A DNA stretch of 15,510 nt, taken from NCBI GenBank assembly GCA_043749225.1, contig JAYVEP010000049.1, positions 1 through 15,510 on the forward strand, given 5' to 3'. The notes beneath the pieces were generated by a model. It was given only the letters and a program-made list of their open reading frames with translations, had not been told where the DNA came from and did not search any database. The stretch's first letter is position 1. Every line of letters starts with the position of its first letter. Origin of the DNA: JANXUC01 sp043749225. GTDB lineage: Bacteria > Acidobacteriota > Terriglobia > Terriglobales > Acidobacteriaceae. A program made the position numbers and the translations under genes. Positions 5,567 through 15,400 of this stretch are shown piece by piece.

Positions 5567-8500
5567 ATGGGTGGTAGCAAAGAAACCGCAGTTCCAAAGA
5601 GCAACCCGCCATGGGGTTTAGGGCTTGGCCCCGGCCTCGGTGTCGGCCCGGCCTTGGACCTGGGTCCGGCGCCGCCCGCTGCCGCGCATGTTTCGCTTGA
5701 GAATGCACCGGAGACTCCGAGTGTTGCCGCTCATGCCTACCTTGGCCAGGCCCAGTGGACGCTACTGGCAGCAGCGGTTGAGCAGGCTGGGGAAGCGATT
5801 GTTATAACCGATACCAGCGCCCGCGTGCAATATGTCAACCCGGCATTCAGCCAGATGACGGGGTACGGCGCGAGCGAATCGATTGGGCAGAACTTCAGTA
5901 CTTTGAAGTCTACGCAGCACGGGGCGGAATCCCACCGAAATCTTTGGGAAACCGTGAAATCCGGGCAGCGCTGGTGGGGCCAGCTGGTGAATCGCCGTAA
6001 AGACGGTAGTCTTTATTCGGCGGAGGTGACGATCACGCCAGTTCGGGACCCCGACGGTGTTACGACTAATTTTCTGGCCATCATGCTGGACGTCACCCAT
6101 CGGCAGAGCGCAGAGGAGAAAGCCAGCAGCCGCGAGCGCGAAGTGCGCAGGCAGCTGGTCGAAATTGAGCAAATTTATAAGTACGCTCCGGCCGGACTCG
6201 CCTTCATGGACCGGGAGCACCGCGTGGTTCGCATCAATGAACGGCTGGCGAACCTTTGTGGGCTGCCAGCGGAGCAGATTACTGGCAAGAATATCGCCGA
6301 CGTGGTGCCGTCCGATCTTGCGGCCCGGTTGGCGGAGGTTTGGCAACGAGTGTTTGAGGGTGGCGAGGCCATTCTTGATGTAGAAATGCACGGCGTCAGC
6401 CCGGGGACCTCGGGCGAGCAATACTGGCTGGAAAGCTATATCCCTTTCAAGTCCGAAACGGGCGCAGTGATTGGGCTGATCGCGTCGGTTCTCGACATTA
6501 CGGCGAGTAAGCGCGCCGAGGAGGCTGTCCGAGTCGCCGAGGAGCGCTACCGCCTCTTGTTAGACTCAACCGCGGAGGCCATTCACGGCATTGATTTGGA
6601 AGGCAAATGCACGTTTTCCAATCCAGCCTGCGTGCGTCTTCTTGGATTTACGTCGCCCGACGAGTTGTTGGGGAAGAACATGCATGGGCTCATGCATCAC
6701 ACGCGGCGCGATGGCAGTCCTTACCCACAGTCCGAATGCACAAACCTCTTGGCGGCGCGGGCAGGGAAAGAGCACCATGTCACCGACGAACTGCTGTGGC
6801 GGGCCGACGGCAGCCGGTTTCTGGCTGAGTATTGGTCGTATCCCATGTACAAGGACGGCGAGCGCGTTGGAACGGTCGTAAGTTTTCTCGATATAACGGC
6901 CCGCCGGGAGGCCGAGGAAGCGCTGAAAGCCTCGGAGGAGCACCATCGCCGATTGTTTGAGCGCAATCTGGCAGGAATCTTCCGCTACACCGCGCAGGGC
7001 ACGATGATCGATGCCAACCAGGCGTACGCCAGCATGTTGGGCTATTCCTCGCCTGCGGAGGTCGCTGGTCTGAGGCGGACCGAGTTGTTCTTCGATCCCG
7101 GGGAAGCGGAGAGCACGTGGGCCAGCTTACTGCAGGAAAAGAATCTGAGCAACCTGGAAGTGTGCCTTAAGCGTAAGGATGGGGGCGCGGTTTGGGTGCT
7201 CGAGAATATTGGCTGGGTGGAAAGCGGGACGAGCGAGGCTTTGGTGGAAGGAATTTGCATTGACATTACCGAGCGCAAGCTGGCCGAACACGAGATTGGA
7301 AAAGCTCGAGATGCGGCGGAATCCGCCAATCGTGCCAAGAGCCAGTTCCTGGCCAACATGAGTCATGAAATTCGCACTCCGATGAATGGCGTCATTGGTA
7401 TGACCGCGCTTTTGCTGGATACGCCACTAACGGCTGAGCAGCGTCAGTATGCCGACATCGTGCATGCCAGCGGCAAAACTTTGCTGGCGATCATCAGCGA
7501 TATTCTCGATTTTTCCAAGATTGAGGCACAGAAATTGATTCTGGAAGTGCTGGATTTCAATTTGCAAACCACTTTGCGGGAAGCCGTCCAAATTGTAGCG
7601 CTCGATGCACACAGAAAAGACCTGGAGCTAATCTGCCGGGTTGATGGCAATGTTCCTACGTTGATGCGAGGTGATGCCGGGCGCTTGCGCCAGATTCTTG
7701 TCAATCTGCTGGGCAATGCCGTGAAGTTCACGCGCGAGGGTGAAATCAGCTTTAGCGTGGAGCTAGAGGCCGAGTTCGAAAGCACAGCCACTCTGCGCTT
7801 TGCTGTGAAAGATTCTGGTATTGGATTTCCCGAGGAGCAAGCTGCAGCGCTCTTTGCACCCTTCGTACAAGGGGATGGGTCGACGACGCGCAAGTATGGC
7901 GGAACGGGGCTGGGTCTTACAATTTCCAGGCAACTGGTCGAACTCATGGGTGGGCGAATAGGTGCGCACGGCGCCACAGGTCGAGGAGCCACCTTCTGGT
8001 TCACCGTTACACTGCAGAAGCAGGCTCTCAACGACGTCGCAGTGAAGGAACTCTACATCAGTCTGCAGAGCCCCAAAGTGTTGCTGGTGGATGACAACGC
8101 GACCAGCCGCAGCGTCCTGCGCAGTTTGCTGGAAGATGTTGGATGTCGAACCGAAGAAACCGCGGGCGCGGCCGCTGCCATGGCTGCATTGCGAAAGGCG
8201 GCCTCAGGCAAAGACCCTTTCCGGATAGCCCTGGTGGATTCGAACATGCCCGGAGCGGATGGATATGAGTTGGCGAAACGCATTTTTGCGGATTCCGAAC
8301 TGCGGGGGATGGCTCTTTTGCTGATGGCGCCTCTCGGCAGAGAAACGGAGTTGCACTCTTCGCCAGAAGCGGGGTTCGTGGGGAGGCTCTCGAAACCGGT
8401 CTGGAAAACGACTTTGCAGGAGATGCTAACGGCGGCGCTACAAAAAAGGCGGGAACCGGAGGTTGCGAAGTTACAGGCTCGGGTTGCAGCGCCTGCCCAG

Positions 8501-9268
8501 GAAACGGCAAGAGTATTGGTAGTCGAAGACAATGCCACGAATCAAAGAGTGGCGCGGGCAATTCTAAGTAAACTCGGGTACCAGGCGGACGTTGTCGGCA
8601 GCGGAGAGGAAGCTTTGGAAAAGCTTCGGAAAGGCCGCTACGACGTCGTTCTAATGGATTGCGAAATGCCCAACATGGACGGCTTCGAAACCAGCCTGCT
8701 AATTCGACGCCAGGCGGCAGGAAGTCCCAATACCAATATTCCGATTATTGCTGTGACTGCGAATGCGATGGAGGGAGATCGTGAGCGCTGCATGGCGGCC
8801 AAGATGAACGACTATTTGTCGAAGCCGATCGAGCCTGAGAAGTTGGCCGAGGCTATTCGGAAGTGGTTGCCACGAACTGACGCGGCAGAATCGGCCACGG
8901 CCTCGGTTGGCCCGACCGAGCTTCCGAGAGAATTGATTTTCGCGGAGAAGGAACTGGTCGCTCGCCTCTCCGGTGACGAAGCCTTGGCAAGAATGATTGT
9001 CGAGGGATTCGTCGGGGATGGACCGGGACAGCTGCGGAGCTTGCAGGAGCAGATTGAGAGTAGGAACGCGGCCAGCGTCAGCACTCAAGCCCACATACTC
9101 CGGGGGGCTGCGGCGACGGTGTCAGCCGTAACTTTGAGCGCTCTGAGCTTGCAGATGCAACTGGCGGCGACGGCGGGAGATTGGGATCGTGCCGCTGAGT
9201 TGCTGAGACAGTTGGACGACCAGTTTGAGAATTTGAAGGCTACGTTGAAGCAGTCGGGCTGGCTTTAG
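5567..9268 (+). CDS. Hybrid sensor histidine kinase (PAS x4, HisKA, HATPase, REC x2, HPt)
   Basis: A 1233-residue kinase expected to autophosphorylate on histidine and pass phosphate through internal receivers to a C-terminal HPt. Order: a Gly/Pro/Leu/Ala-rich N-terminus (15-45), PAS domains at about 63-178, 200-312, 324-445 and 457-568, a short coiled coil, HisKA with H600 in SHEIRTPMNG, HATPase with the N box (N713/N717), DSGIG (749-753) and GGTGLGL (778-784). Receiver 1 (about 836-955) has D842, D843, D891 and K943, but its switch Thr/Ser position reads Met/Ala in LLMAPLG. Receiver 2 (about 981-1100) is complete: E987, D988, D1031, T1064, K1086. HPt: H1176 in AHILRG. No transmembrane segment is seen, so it senses in the cytoplasm. 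GGGAG at 5557-5561 precedes ATG 5567. It shares the operon with cheY and the receiver gene at 9294. Confidence 0.95.
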   Translation: MGGSKETAVPKSNPPWGLGLGPGLGVGPALDLGPAPPAAAHVSLENAPETPSVAAHAYLGQAQWTLLAAAVEQAGEAIVITDTSARVQYVNPAFSQMTGYGASESIGQNFSTLKSTQHGAESHRNLWETVKSGQRWWGQLVNRRKDGSLYSAEVTITPVRDPDGVTTNFLAIMLDVTHRQSAEEKASSREREVRRQLVEIEQIYKYAPAGLAFMDREHRVVRINERLANLCGLPAEQITGKNIADVVPSDLAARLAEVWQRVFEGGEAILDVEMHGVSPGTSGEQYWLESYIPFKSETGAVIGLIASVLDITASKRAEEAVRVAEERYRLLLDSTAEAIHGIDLEGKCTFSNPACVRLLGFTSPDELLGKNMHGLMHHTRRDGSPYPQSECTNLLAARAGKEHHVTDELLWRADGSRFLAEYWSYPMYKDGERVGTVVSFLDITARREAEEALKASEEHHRRLFERNLAGIFRYTAQGTMIDANQAYASMLGYSSPAEVAGLRRTELFFDPGEAESTWASLLQEKNLSNLEVCLKRKDGGAVWVLENIGWVESGTSEALVEGICIDITERKLAEHEIGKARDAAESANRAKSQFLANMSHEIRTPMNGVIGMTALLLDTPLTAEQRQYADIVHASGKTLLAIISDILDFSKIEAQKLILEVLDFNLQTTLREAVQIVALDAHRKDLELICRVDGNVPTLMRGDAGRLRQILVNLLGNAVKFTREGEISFSVELEAEFESTATLRFAVKDSGIGFPEEQAAALFAPFVQGDGSTTRKYGGTGLGLTISRQLVELMGGRIGAHGATGRGATFWFTVTLQKQALNDVAVKELYISLQSPKVLLVDDNATSRSVLRSLLEDVGCRTEETAGAAAAMAALRKAASGKDPFRIALVDSNMPGADGYELAKRIFADSELRGMALLLMAPLGRETELHSSPEAGFVGRLSKPVWKTTLQEMLTAALQKRREPEVAKLQARVAAPAQETARVLVVEDNATNQRVARAILSKLGYQADVVGSGEEALEKLRKGRYDVVLMDCEMPNMDGFETSLLIRRQAAGSPNTNIPIIAVTANAMEGDRERCMAAKMNDYLSKPIEPEKLAEAIRKWLPRTDAAESATASVGPTELPRELIFAEKELVARLSGDEALARMIVEGFVGDGPGQLRSLQEQIESRNAASVSTQAHILRGAAATVSAVTLSALSLQMQLAATAGDWDRAAELLRQLDDQFENLKATLKQSGWL

Positions 9269-9293
9269 CCAGTTCCGCGAAAGGCAGAACAAA

Positions 9294-9710
9294 ATGCGCA
9301 CGCTCATTGTCGAAGACGACTTTACCAGCCGGTTGTTGCTACAAACCTTTCTTTCCCGCTATGGCGAGTGCCACGTCGCCATCAACGGCATGGAGGCGCT
9401 GCAGGCCTTTCGCCTGGCGTGCCAGGGAAAACAAAAATACGACCTAATCTGCATGGACATTATGATGCCGGAGATGGACGGGCAAACTGCTGTGCGGAGG
9501 ATACGGGAGTTGGAAGTGTCGGAGGGAATTCTGTCGAGCGTGGGAGTGAAAATTATTATGACTACGGCGTTGGATGATGTGAAGAACGTGATGGAATCAT
9601 TTGGTTCCTTGTGCGATGCCTACGTTTTTAAGCCGGTCGATACTGCGTTGCTGCTGGGTCATTTGCAGAAACTGGCTCTTGTCCCGCAAGTCACGGGAGC
9701 GCGCGGATGA
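9294..9710 (+). CDS. Stand-alone receiver-domain response regulator
   Basis: A 138-residue CheY-like protein and the probable end point of the phosphorelay from the upstream hybrid kinase, whose HPt gene end is 25 bp away. Receiver residues E7, D8, D9, phospho-acceptor D55 in CMDIMMPEMDG, T91 in IIMTTALDD, Y110 and K113 in YVFKP are present. There is no DNA-binding, GGDEF or other output domain, so it acts through protein contact or as a phosphate shuttle or sink. It is clearly a different subfamily from the CheY at 5167: there is a longer insert after helix 2 (ACQGKQKYD) and the characteristic GVKIIMTTALDDVKNV strand-loop. AAAGG at about 9279-9283 is a distant ribosome-binding site (about 10 bp before the ATG). 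It is the last plus-strand gene. Confidence 0.9.
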   Translation: MRTLIVEDDFTSRLLLQTFLSRYGECHVAINGMEALQAFRLACQGKQKYDLICMDIMMPEMDGQTAVRRIRELEVSEGILSSVGVKIIMTTALDDVKNVMESFGSLCDAYVFKPVDTALLLGHLQKLALVPQVTGARG

Positions 9711-9748
9711 GCTTTCTAGGCGGAACTTTAGGGCCTTGGGCTTGACTA

Positions 9749-11041
9749 CTAGCGCAATTGTTGTTGCAGCGTATCGCGATCTAGTTCACCTTCCCAGCGT
9801 GCTACAACCAGGGTCGCAACTCCGTTGCCGATCATGTTCACCATGGCGCGGAACATGCTCATGAAGCGGTCGATCCCCAGAATTAGAGCCATCCCTGCAA
9901 CCGGAATGGTAGGAACTACGGCTAGAGTTCCGACCAGGGCGATAAAGGCTGCGCCTTGGACGCCGCTCGCGCCTTTCGAAGTTAGAACGGCTACCGCCAT
10001 CAGAGTAAACTGCTGCGTAAGCGTAAGAGGAGTATTTGTTGCCTGCGCGACGAACAGCGCTGCCAGGGTCATGTAGATACTGCTGCCATCGGTATTGAAT
10101 GTGTAGCCGGTGGGCACAACCAATCCAACCAAGGATTTTGAGCAGCCTAGCTTCTGGAGCTTTTCCATGAGCGAGGGCAGCGCCGTTTCCGAGGAGCTAG
10201 TGGCTAGCACGAGCAGGATCTCTGCCTTGATGTAACTAAGAAATTTGATAATGCTGAACCCCGCGGCCCAAGCGATTGCGCCCATCACGATCAGGACAAA
10301 AAAGAAACAGGTAACGTAAAACGTGGCGATAAGTTTAAGCAGCGGGCCGAGCGATGCTATCCCATATTTGCCCACTGTATAAGCCATCGCACCAAAAGCG
10401 CCGACAGGGGCGAAGCGCATGAGAATGTTAACTACGCCGAAAACAGCATGTGTCAGGGCATCGAACAAATCGATAACAGGTTTGCACCGCGGACCGACGG
10501 AGGAAAGAGCGATACCGAACAAGATGGCGATCATCAGGACCTGCAGTATGTCGCCCTTAGCGAAGGCGTCAACGACTGTGCCAGGGATAATGTGAAGCAG
10601 GAAATCTGTGACGTTCTGTGCTTTGGCTTGACCCGCATACTCTGAAACAGCTTTAGGATCGAGGTTTGCCGCGTTTACGTTGAAGCCGCTTCCTGGGTGG
10701 ACCAGATTGCCTACGATCAGCCCGATCACGAGTGCGATGGTGGAGACGATCTCAAAGTAGAGGAGAGCCTTGCCGCCCACCCTCCCGACTTTCTTTAGAT
10801 CCTGCATGCCTGCGATGCCGGAAACAACAGTGCAGAAGATGATCAAGGTGATGATCATCGTAATCAGCCGGACGAACGCGTCACCGAGGGGTTTCATGGC
10901 GACGGCACGTTCGGGGCGCGCGACGCCGAGCAGCACTGCTAGGACCATGGCCACCGTGACTTGCGCCCACAGCGTGGCGTAGAAAGGCTGGCGGCGTGGC
11001 GGCGCCAGGTGCGGCTCGGGCGCAGTATGTACGTCTAACAT
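9749..11041 (-). CDS. dctA: C4-dicarboxylate:cation symporter, DctA type (SDF/DAACS family)
   Basis: An inner-membrane secondary transporter that imports C4-dicarboxylates such as succinate, fumarate and malate with protons or sodium. The 430 residues and about eight hydrophobic helices plus re-entrant hairpins match the family. Signature motifs: ATSSSETALP (280-289, the Ser-rich HP1 hairpin), GYTFNTDGSSIYMTLAALF (312-330, the TM7 cation site), LTSKGASGVQGAAF (353-366, HP2) and RAMVNMIGNGVAT (398-410). GNG in place of the GD of glutamate transporters favours dicarboxylate over amino-acid substrates. A Pro-rich N-terminal extension of about 20 residues precedes TM1. An AAAGGAAA ribosome-binding site (plus-strand TTTCCTTT at about 11047-11054) lies upstream of the ATG. 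The gene is 76 bp downstream of the hydrolase on the same strand and converges with the receiver gene at its 3' end. Confidence 0.92.
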   Translation of the reverse strand: MLDVHTAPEPHLAPPRRQPFYATLWAQVTVAMVLAVLLGVARPERAVAMKPLGDAFVRLITMIITLIIFCTVVSGIAGMQDLKKVGRVGGKALLYFEIVSTIALVIGLIVGNLVHPGSGFNVNAANLDPKAVSEYAGQAKAQNVTDFLLHIIPGTVVDAFAKGDILQVLMIAILFGIALSSVGPRCKPVIDLFDALTHAVFGVVNILMRFAPVGAFGAMAYTVGKYGIASLGPLLKLIATFYVTCFFFVLIVMGAIAWAAGFSIIKFLSYIKAEILLVLATSSSETALPSLMEKLQKLGCSKSLVGLVVPTGYTFNTDGSSIYMTLAALFVAQATNTPLTLTQQFTLMAVAVLTSKGASGVQGAAFIALVGTLAVVPTIPVAGMALILGIDRFMSMFRAMVNMIGNGVATLVVARWEGELDRDTLQQQLR

Positions 11042-11117
11042 CTACGTTTCCTTTGCGGCATCAAATTTGTCCAATGGTGAAAGTCGGCAATAATACAGTT
11101 GAACACAATTGCTGAAT

Positions 11118-12335
11118 TCACATTTTAGGGGTGCCAACATCCAGTGCCTTGAGCAGCCAAGGTATCAGCACTTGCTTGAAAATGAGACCGTCTGGCCAGA
11201 CTTTGACCTGTCGTCCGAGATGTCCACCTTTTGGGTTGATCCACGCTTCTTTCGGGATATCGCCACTGTCGAGCAATAGATAGGCTTCTGAGATGGGTAC
11301 CTGTGTGTCGAGCGTTCCGCCGATGATCAGCATGGGTGCGGTTGGCTTGTCTAAAAGGCCTTGGGTCTTAAGGGACATCCTCGGTGCTGCCGTGGTCAGA
11401 TCATCCACAGTATTGACGCCGTCGTAGACGGACATCAGTGCCGGTACCTGATCGAAGAGATACTCGCGGTTGCCTAGCAGCGAACTTACGATGAAATCTT
11501 TTTGGAAGAAGGTGTGAATGGCAGGGGATTGCGCGGTTACCGCTCGGATTCTTGAGCGTTCCACAATCGCAAGTTTGGTTGCCCAGTAGGCACCCCAGCT
11601 CACGCCGTGAACGGCAATCCTTGTCTTATCGACTTCGGGTCGGGTCTGAATATAGTCGATTACGCGAGACAACATGCGGTCCGCTGTTTCACTGACTTGG
11701 ATTGGGGCCTGACCGGTGCCGGGCCCGTCTACGGCCAGATATCCAACGCCGTATGCCAAAATCCCAGAGAAGTTTTCCGTCAGATCTTCTTTGCGGCTAT
11801 CGAGACCGTTAATGGCAAGCACGAGCGGCACTGCTCGGTGCGCAGCTTTTGGCAGCCGCAGGTAGCCGGTGATGGTTTTACCTTCGAAGGGAATGTGAAC
11901 AACCTCGAGAGGCGGATCAAAAAACTTTGCATGCGCTAGAAAAGCTTCGATGGCTTTGGCATAAGACTGCTTCTTGCCGGAAGAGGCTGGCACCGGCCAG
12001 CGTCCGAATGAATAAAGCCGCCAGGCGCGAATGTAATCGGAGTTCGCCTTGGCAGAGTCCGTTTTGTCTAGCGATTTCGCTTCTGCCATGTAGCGGTCAG
12101 CGACCCGCATGAAACCAGCGGCCCATTCATCTTTGTCGGTCGTTTTGATGGCAGCGAACGCTTCTTTCACATCGGCGGGATCGAGACCGATCAGCGGGTA
12201 CATTCCATTTTCAGCCCGGTGGACAGCTTCTGTCTTGATTTCTTCGAGGGTGCGCTCGCTGGCAAAGCCGGGAACTGCGGCTGAGCTGACGGCAACTATG
12301 GTTAGCAGGCATCGAGTAAGAAGTGATCTGGACAT
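11118..12335 (-). CDS. Secreted alpha/beta hydrolase with N-terminal helical domain (FrsA/DUF1100-like)
   Basis: A 405-residue exported hydrolase, probably a serine esterase or C-C hydrolase; the substrate is unknown. Residues 1-26 look like a Sec signal peptide (hydrophobic LLTIVAVSSAAVPG, cleavage after GFA). Residues about 27-140 are helical, then an alpha/beta fold starts with the strand EVVHIPFEGKTITGYLRLP. The oxyanion-region NGLDSRKED (176-184) and the nucleophile elbow HGVSWGAYWA (S246) are typical of the FrsA and 2,6-dihydroxypseudooxynicotine hydrolase-like group. The rest of the triad is visible as D343 in GGTLDTQVP and H372 in KGGHLGR. It sits 115 bp after the TonB-dependent receptor gene and 76 bp before dctA on the same strand. 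Role in releasing a substrate for uptake is inferred from this arrangement only. Confidence 0.85.
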   Translation of the reverse strand: MSRSLLTRCLLTIVAVSSAAVPGFASERTLEEIKTEAVHRAENGMYPLIGLDPADVKEAFAAIKTTDKDEWAAGFMRVADRYMAEAKSLDKTDSAKANSDYIRAWRLYSFGRWPVPASSGKKQSYAKAIEAFLAHAKFFDPPLEVVHIPFEGKTITGYLRLPKAAHRAVPLVLAINGLDSRKEDLTENFSGILAYGVGYLAVDGPGTGQAPIQVSETADRMLSRVIDYIQTRPEVDKTRIAVHGVSWGAYWATKLAIVERSRIRAVTAQSPAIHTFFQKDFIVSSLLGNREYLFDQVPALMSVYDGVNTVDDLTTAAPRMSLKTQGLLDKPTAPMLIIGGTLDTQVPISEAYLLLDSGDIPKEAWINPKGGHLGRQVKVWPDGLIFKQVLIPWLLKALDVGTPKM

Positions 12336-12379
12336 GGCGTTTTCCGTTGAGGTGGTTTCGAATGCTGCACTACTTGTGG

Positions 12380-12411
12380 AAAGGGCCGGACACGTCAGCG
12401 TCCGGTCCTTT
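12380..12411 (-). terminator. Stem-loop after the TonB-dependent receptor gene, likely a terminator or attenuator
   Basis: AAAGGGCCGGAC (12380-12391) pairs with GTCCGGTCCTTT (12400-12411) across an 8-base loop. The 12-bp stem has one imperfect position: a G-U pair on the plus strand, an A-C mismatch on the minus strand. It lies 40 bases past the receptor stop. On the minus strand only a short TTT follows the stem, so termination may be partial and let transcription run on into the hydrolase and dctA. Confidence 0.6.
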
Positions 12412-12450
12412 CTGTTTCGTGAAAGATATTGATCGGTAGCGATAGACCCT

Positions 12451-15400
12451 CTAGAAGGAGAGCTTCAGCCCCAACTGCACAGCGCGGCTGCCTCCGGATC
12501 CGATGATTGGATTGGCTGCAGCAACGTCCGGGGTGGCGCAAGAACATCCGAACGAGCGGGTGGAAGGATCGTTGTGAGCCCAGCCGTTCTGACCACCGAA
12601 GGGATTCGCGAAGTTGGGATGATTCAGAACGTTAAACATTTCAATGCGGAACTGAGCACCGAAGCGTTCGCGGAATTTCCAATTCTTGGCAATCGACAAA
12701 TCGACGTTGCGGAAGCCCGTATCGCGAAAAATGTTGCGTCCCATGATGCCGAAGGTACCCGCAACGGGAGGCAGCATGGCTGACTTTCCGTTTGCAAAAC
12801 AGCCGAATGCCAACATTGAGTTCGTCAAGCCATTGGCTGCCGCGGGGGTTGCGCAGGTTGGATTGTTGATGGCGAACGCAGGATCGTTAGGTCCGTTGGG
12901 GTCGCTAGGATCCGGTGTCCCTGGCAGAAAGAACGGGATCCCTACTTTCGTGGATTTGAAGTCTTTTGGGCTCCCGTAAAAATTCCAGCGGTCATTGGCT
13001 TCGCCGGTCAAGCTAATGTCCGTTCCGGCGTCCATCACTCCGAAAGGCTGGGCGCCGTACAGACTGAGAATGGAATTGATCTGCCACCCTTCCAGCAGCT
13101 GAGCAAACGACTTCTTGCCGGGGATGAGGTAGGTGAACGAGACGGTCAGGCGATGTCGAATATCGTAGTCGCTGCTCGCGTACTCGCGTTCCGGATGGTT
13201 GTTGTCCGAGGGGAGACCGAGACCAGCGCCGAAGTCCCAATTCGCACCTACGTTATCCAAAGCGTGAGCATAGGTGTAACCGACGATAGCAGTGAGTCCA
13301 TGATAATTTCTGGCGGTAAATGTGGTCTGCAAGCCGTTGTAATTCGACTTGTAGAAATTTCCCATTTGGTAAATGAAGCTCAGGTAAGGGAACTGGCCAA
13401 CGAAGGGTCGCCCGGATTGTTCGTCTCCCAAGACGTCGTTAGCCGGTACGTTTTGATTGATGTCGCGAATTCCGGCTAACTTGCTACCGCGGTTTCCGAC
13501 ATAGGCCACGTCAATCGAGAGGTTGTTGTTGAAGGCATGCTGAACATCTAAGTTCCAGTTCCATACGCGAGGCGTCTTGAGGTTGGGGACGACACCCAAA
13601 ATGCTACACGGGTTCGCGCCACAGTCAATCGGGCCGCCGGGAAACACGGGGCCACTCACGTTGTTCCAGTCGAGGCTTGATCCAGGTAAGTTCAACGTGC
13701 CCACTGCAATGGTGCCGGTCCCTTGCGTTCCTCCGGGGCCTACTCCAGCGGCACCAGTCGGAATTGTGCTCAGCCCCAGGGAGTTGTTCAGGGCGAGGAA
13801 GGATTGCCAGTTGAGAGTCTCGTACATCAAGCCGCCGCCAGCGCGAATTACTGTCTTCCCGTTGCCCGAAATATCCCAAGCAATGCCGAAACGGGGAGCA
13901 AAATTCAAGTGATCACTCTTGTAGGGTCCGCTGATTCCTTTGCCCACCTGCTGGAGTCCGGTAGCCGGATCAAAATTCCCCAGCAGGTTGTGCTCTTCCT
14001 TGATGAGAGTATTCAACTCGTAACGCAATCCCAGGTTTACGGTTACGTTCTTGCCGACGCGCCAGTCATCCTGTGCGAAGGCGGCGAAGCCCCAGTTGTG
14101 TATATTCCGAGTGGGATCGCCGACCAGCTGCGTAGCTTTGGTTGGGGCGCCAGCGAAGAAGTCTTCCAGCCCGGTGGAACTTCCGATAGGGAGTGCGAAT
14201 GCCGTGCTATCAATAAACTTAACTCGACCTCGTGCGCCACCGTAAGCGCCACCGCTGAATGCATCGTGATGCAGCTCGCCGCCAAATTTAAGAGCGTGGG
14301 TGCCCTTCGTGTAGGAAGCATGGTCGATGATCTGCACGCGCGTGTCGGGCCCCTGCACCTTGGGCCAGTTAAAACCACCTAGTTCCTGCGGGAAAATGTA
14401 CAGCGGGAAAATGTTGATACGCGGCAGGCCGCCGTAAAGCGGATTGGTTATGCCGGTATCGAGGCCGTAGGAAGAAGCCAGCCGATTGTGATCATTGGTG
14501 AAAGTAGGTTGATAAAGCCGGTTGTAGCCGACGCGCATTTCGTTCACCCAGCGTGAACCCAAAACCCGGGTCCAGTTGCCGCCCAAGACCTGTGCTCGGG
14601 TGTGGATTTGGGTCAGCCACTTGGCTTGCAGCTGGCTGGCGTCCGAGACAGTCCCGGAATTGTTTCCAAAGAAATAGACAGCACTGAAAGTGTTGCGATC
14701 ATTGGGATGAAAATCAACCTTTCCAACCACGTTGTCCGCCTTCACGCTATTGGGGAGGCCGAAGTTGATGGTTGTACCATTGGCGCCGTTGTTTGTCGGA
14801 AATCCTGTTCCGTCACAAGAAATCGGTGGCCCCATTGTGCAGCCCCCGATCTTCAAGCTGGCAGCGCTCACATCGTGCGTGATAGCTCCCGCAAGGAACG
14901 CGGCATGCACATCGTTGAGCGCGTCGACAATGCTGTTCACGCAGTCGCCGGATGTGATGAAAGTGCAATTCGACTGCGGAGGGGTGGGCATCGATGCCAT
15001 CACGTAGGTATCGAGCTTGCCCGCATTGCCTACGGTGTAGCGTTGTCCTTCGTAGCTACCAAAGTAGAAGACCTTATCCTTTACGATGGCGCCGCCTGCG
15101 GAGCCGCCAAATTGTTCCAAGTCGCGGGGATTCTTTTGGTCCGGCTTTGTATTGAAGTAGTTCCGGGCGTCGAATGGGGTATTGCGGCCAAACGCGTAAC
15201 CCGTGCCGTGGAAGGAGTTTGTGCCCGCTTTAAGTCCCACATTGACGATCGTGCCAGGCTTCCATCCGTATTCCGCTGGCGGATTGCCTTGGACATTGAA
15301 CTCTTGAATCGCATCGACCGGCAGAATAGTGGCCGAGTCTCCAGCAATGCCTGCTCCATTGATGATGCTTTGCCCCGAGAATGGCTCGCTATTGAATAAT

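Noticed and set aside
9711..9748. Search for a bidirectional terminator between the converging receiver gene and dctA
   Set aside because: The GGGCCTTGGGC stretch does not make a useful stem and there is no T-run; nothing convincing is seen.
11042..11117. A possible dctA promoter with a TATTAT -10 box on the minus strand
   Set aside because: The best -35 candidate, TTCAGC, is weak and only 15 bp away; co-transcription with the upstream hydrolase is equally likely.
14602..15399. A 265-codon open frame on the plus strand opposite the TonB-dependent receptor
   Set aside because: The receptor frame on the minus strand has clear family motifs throughout; the antisense translation has no recognisable domain and no good ribosome-binding site.
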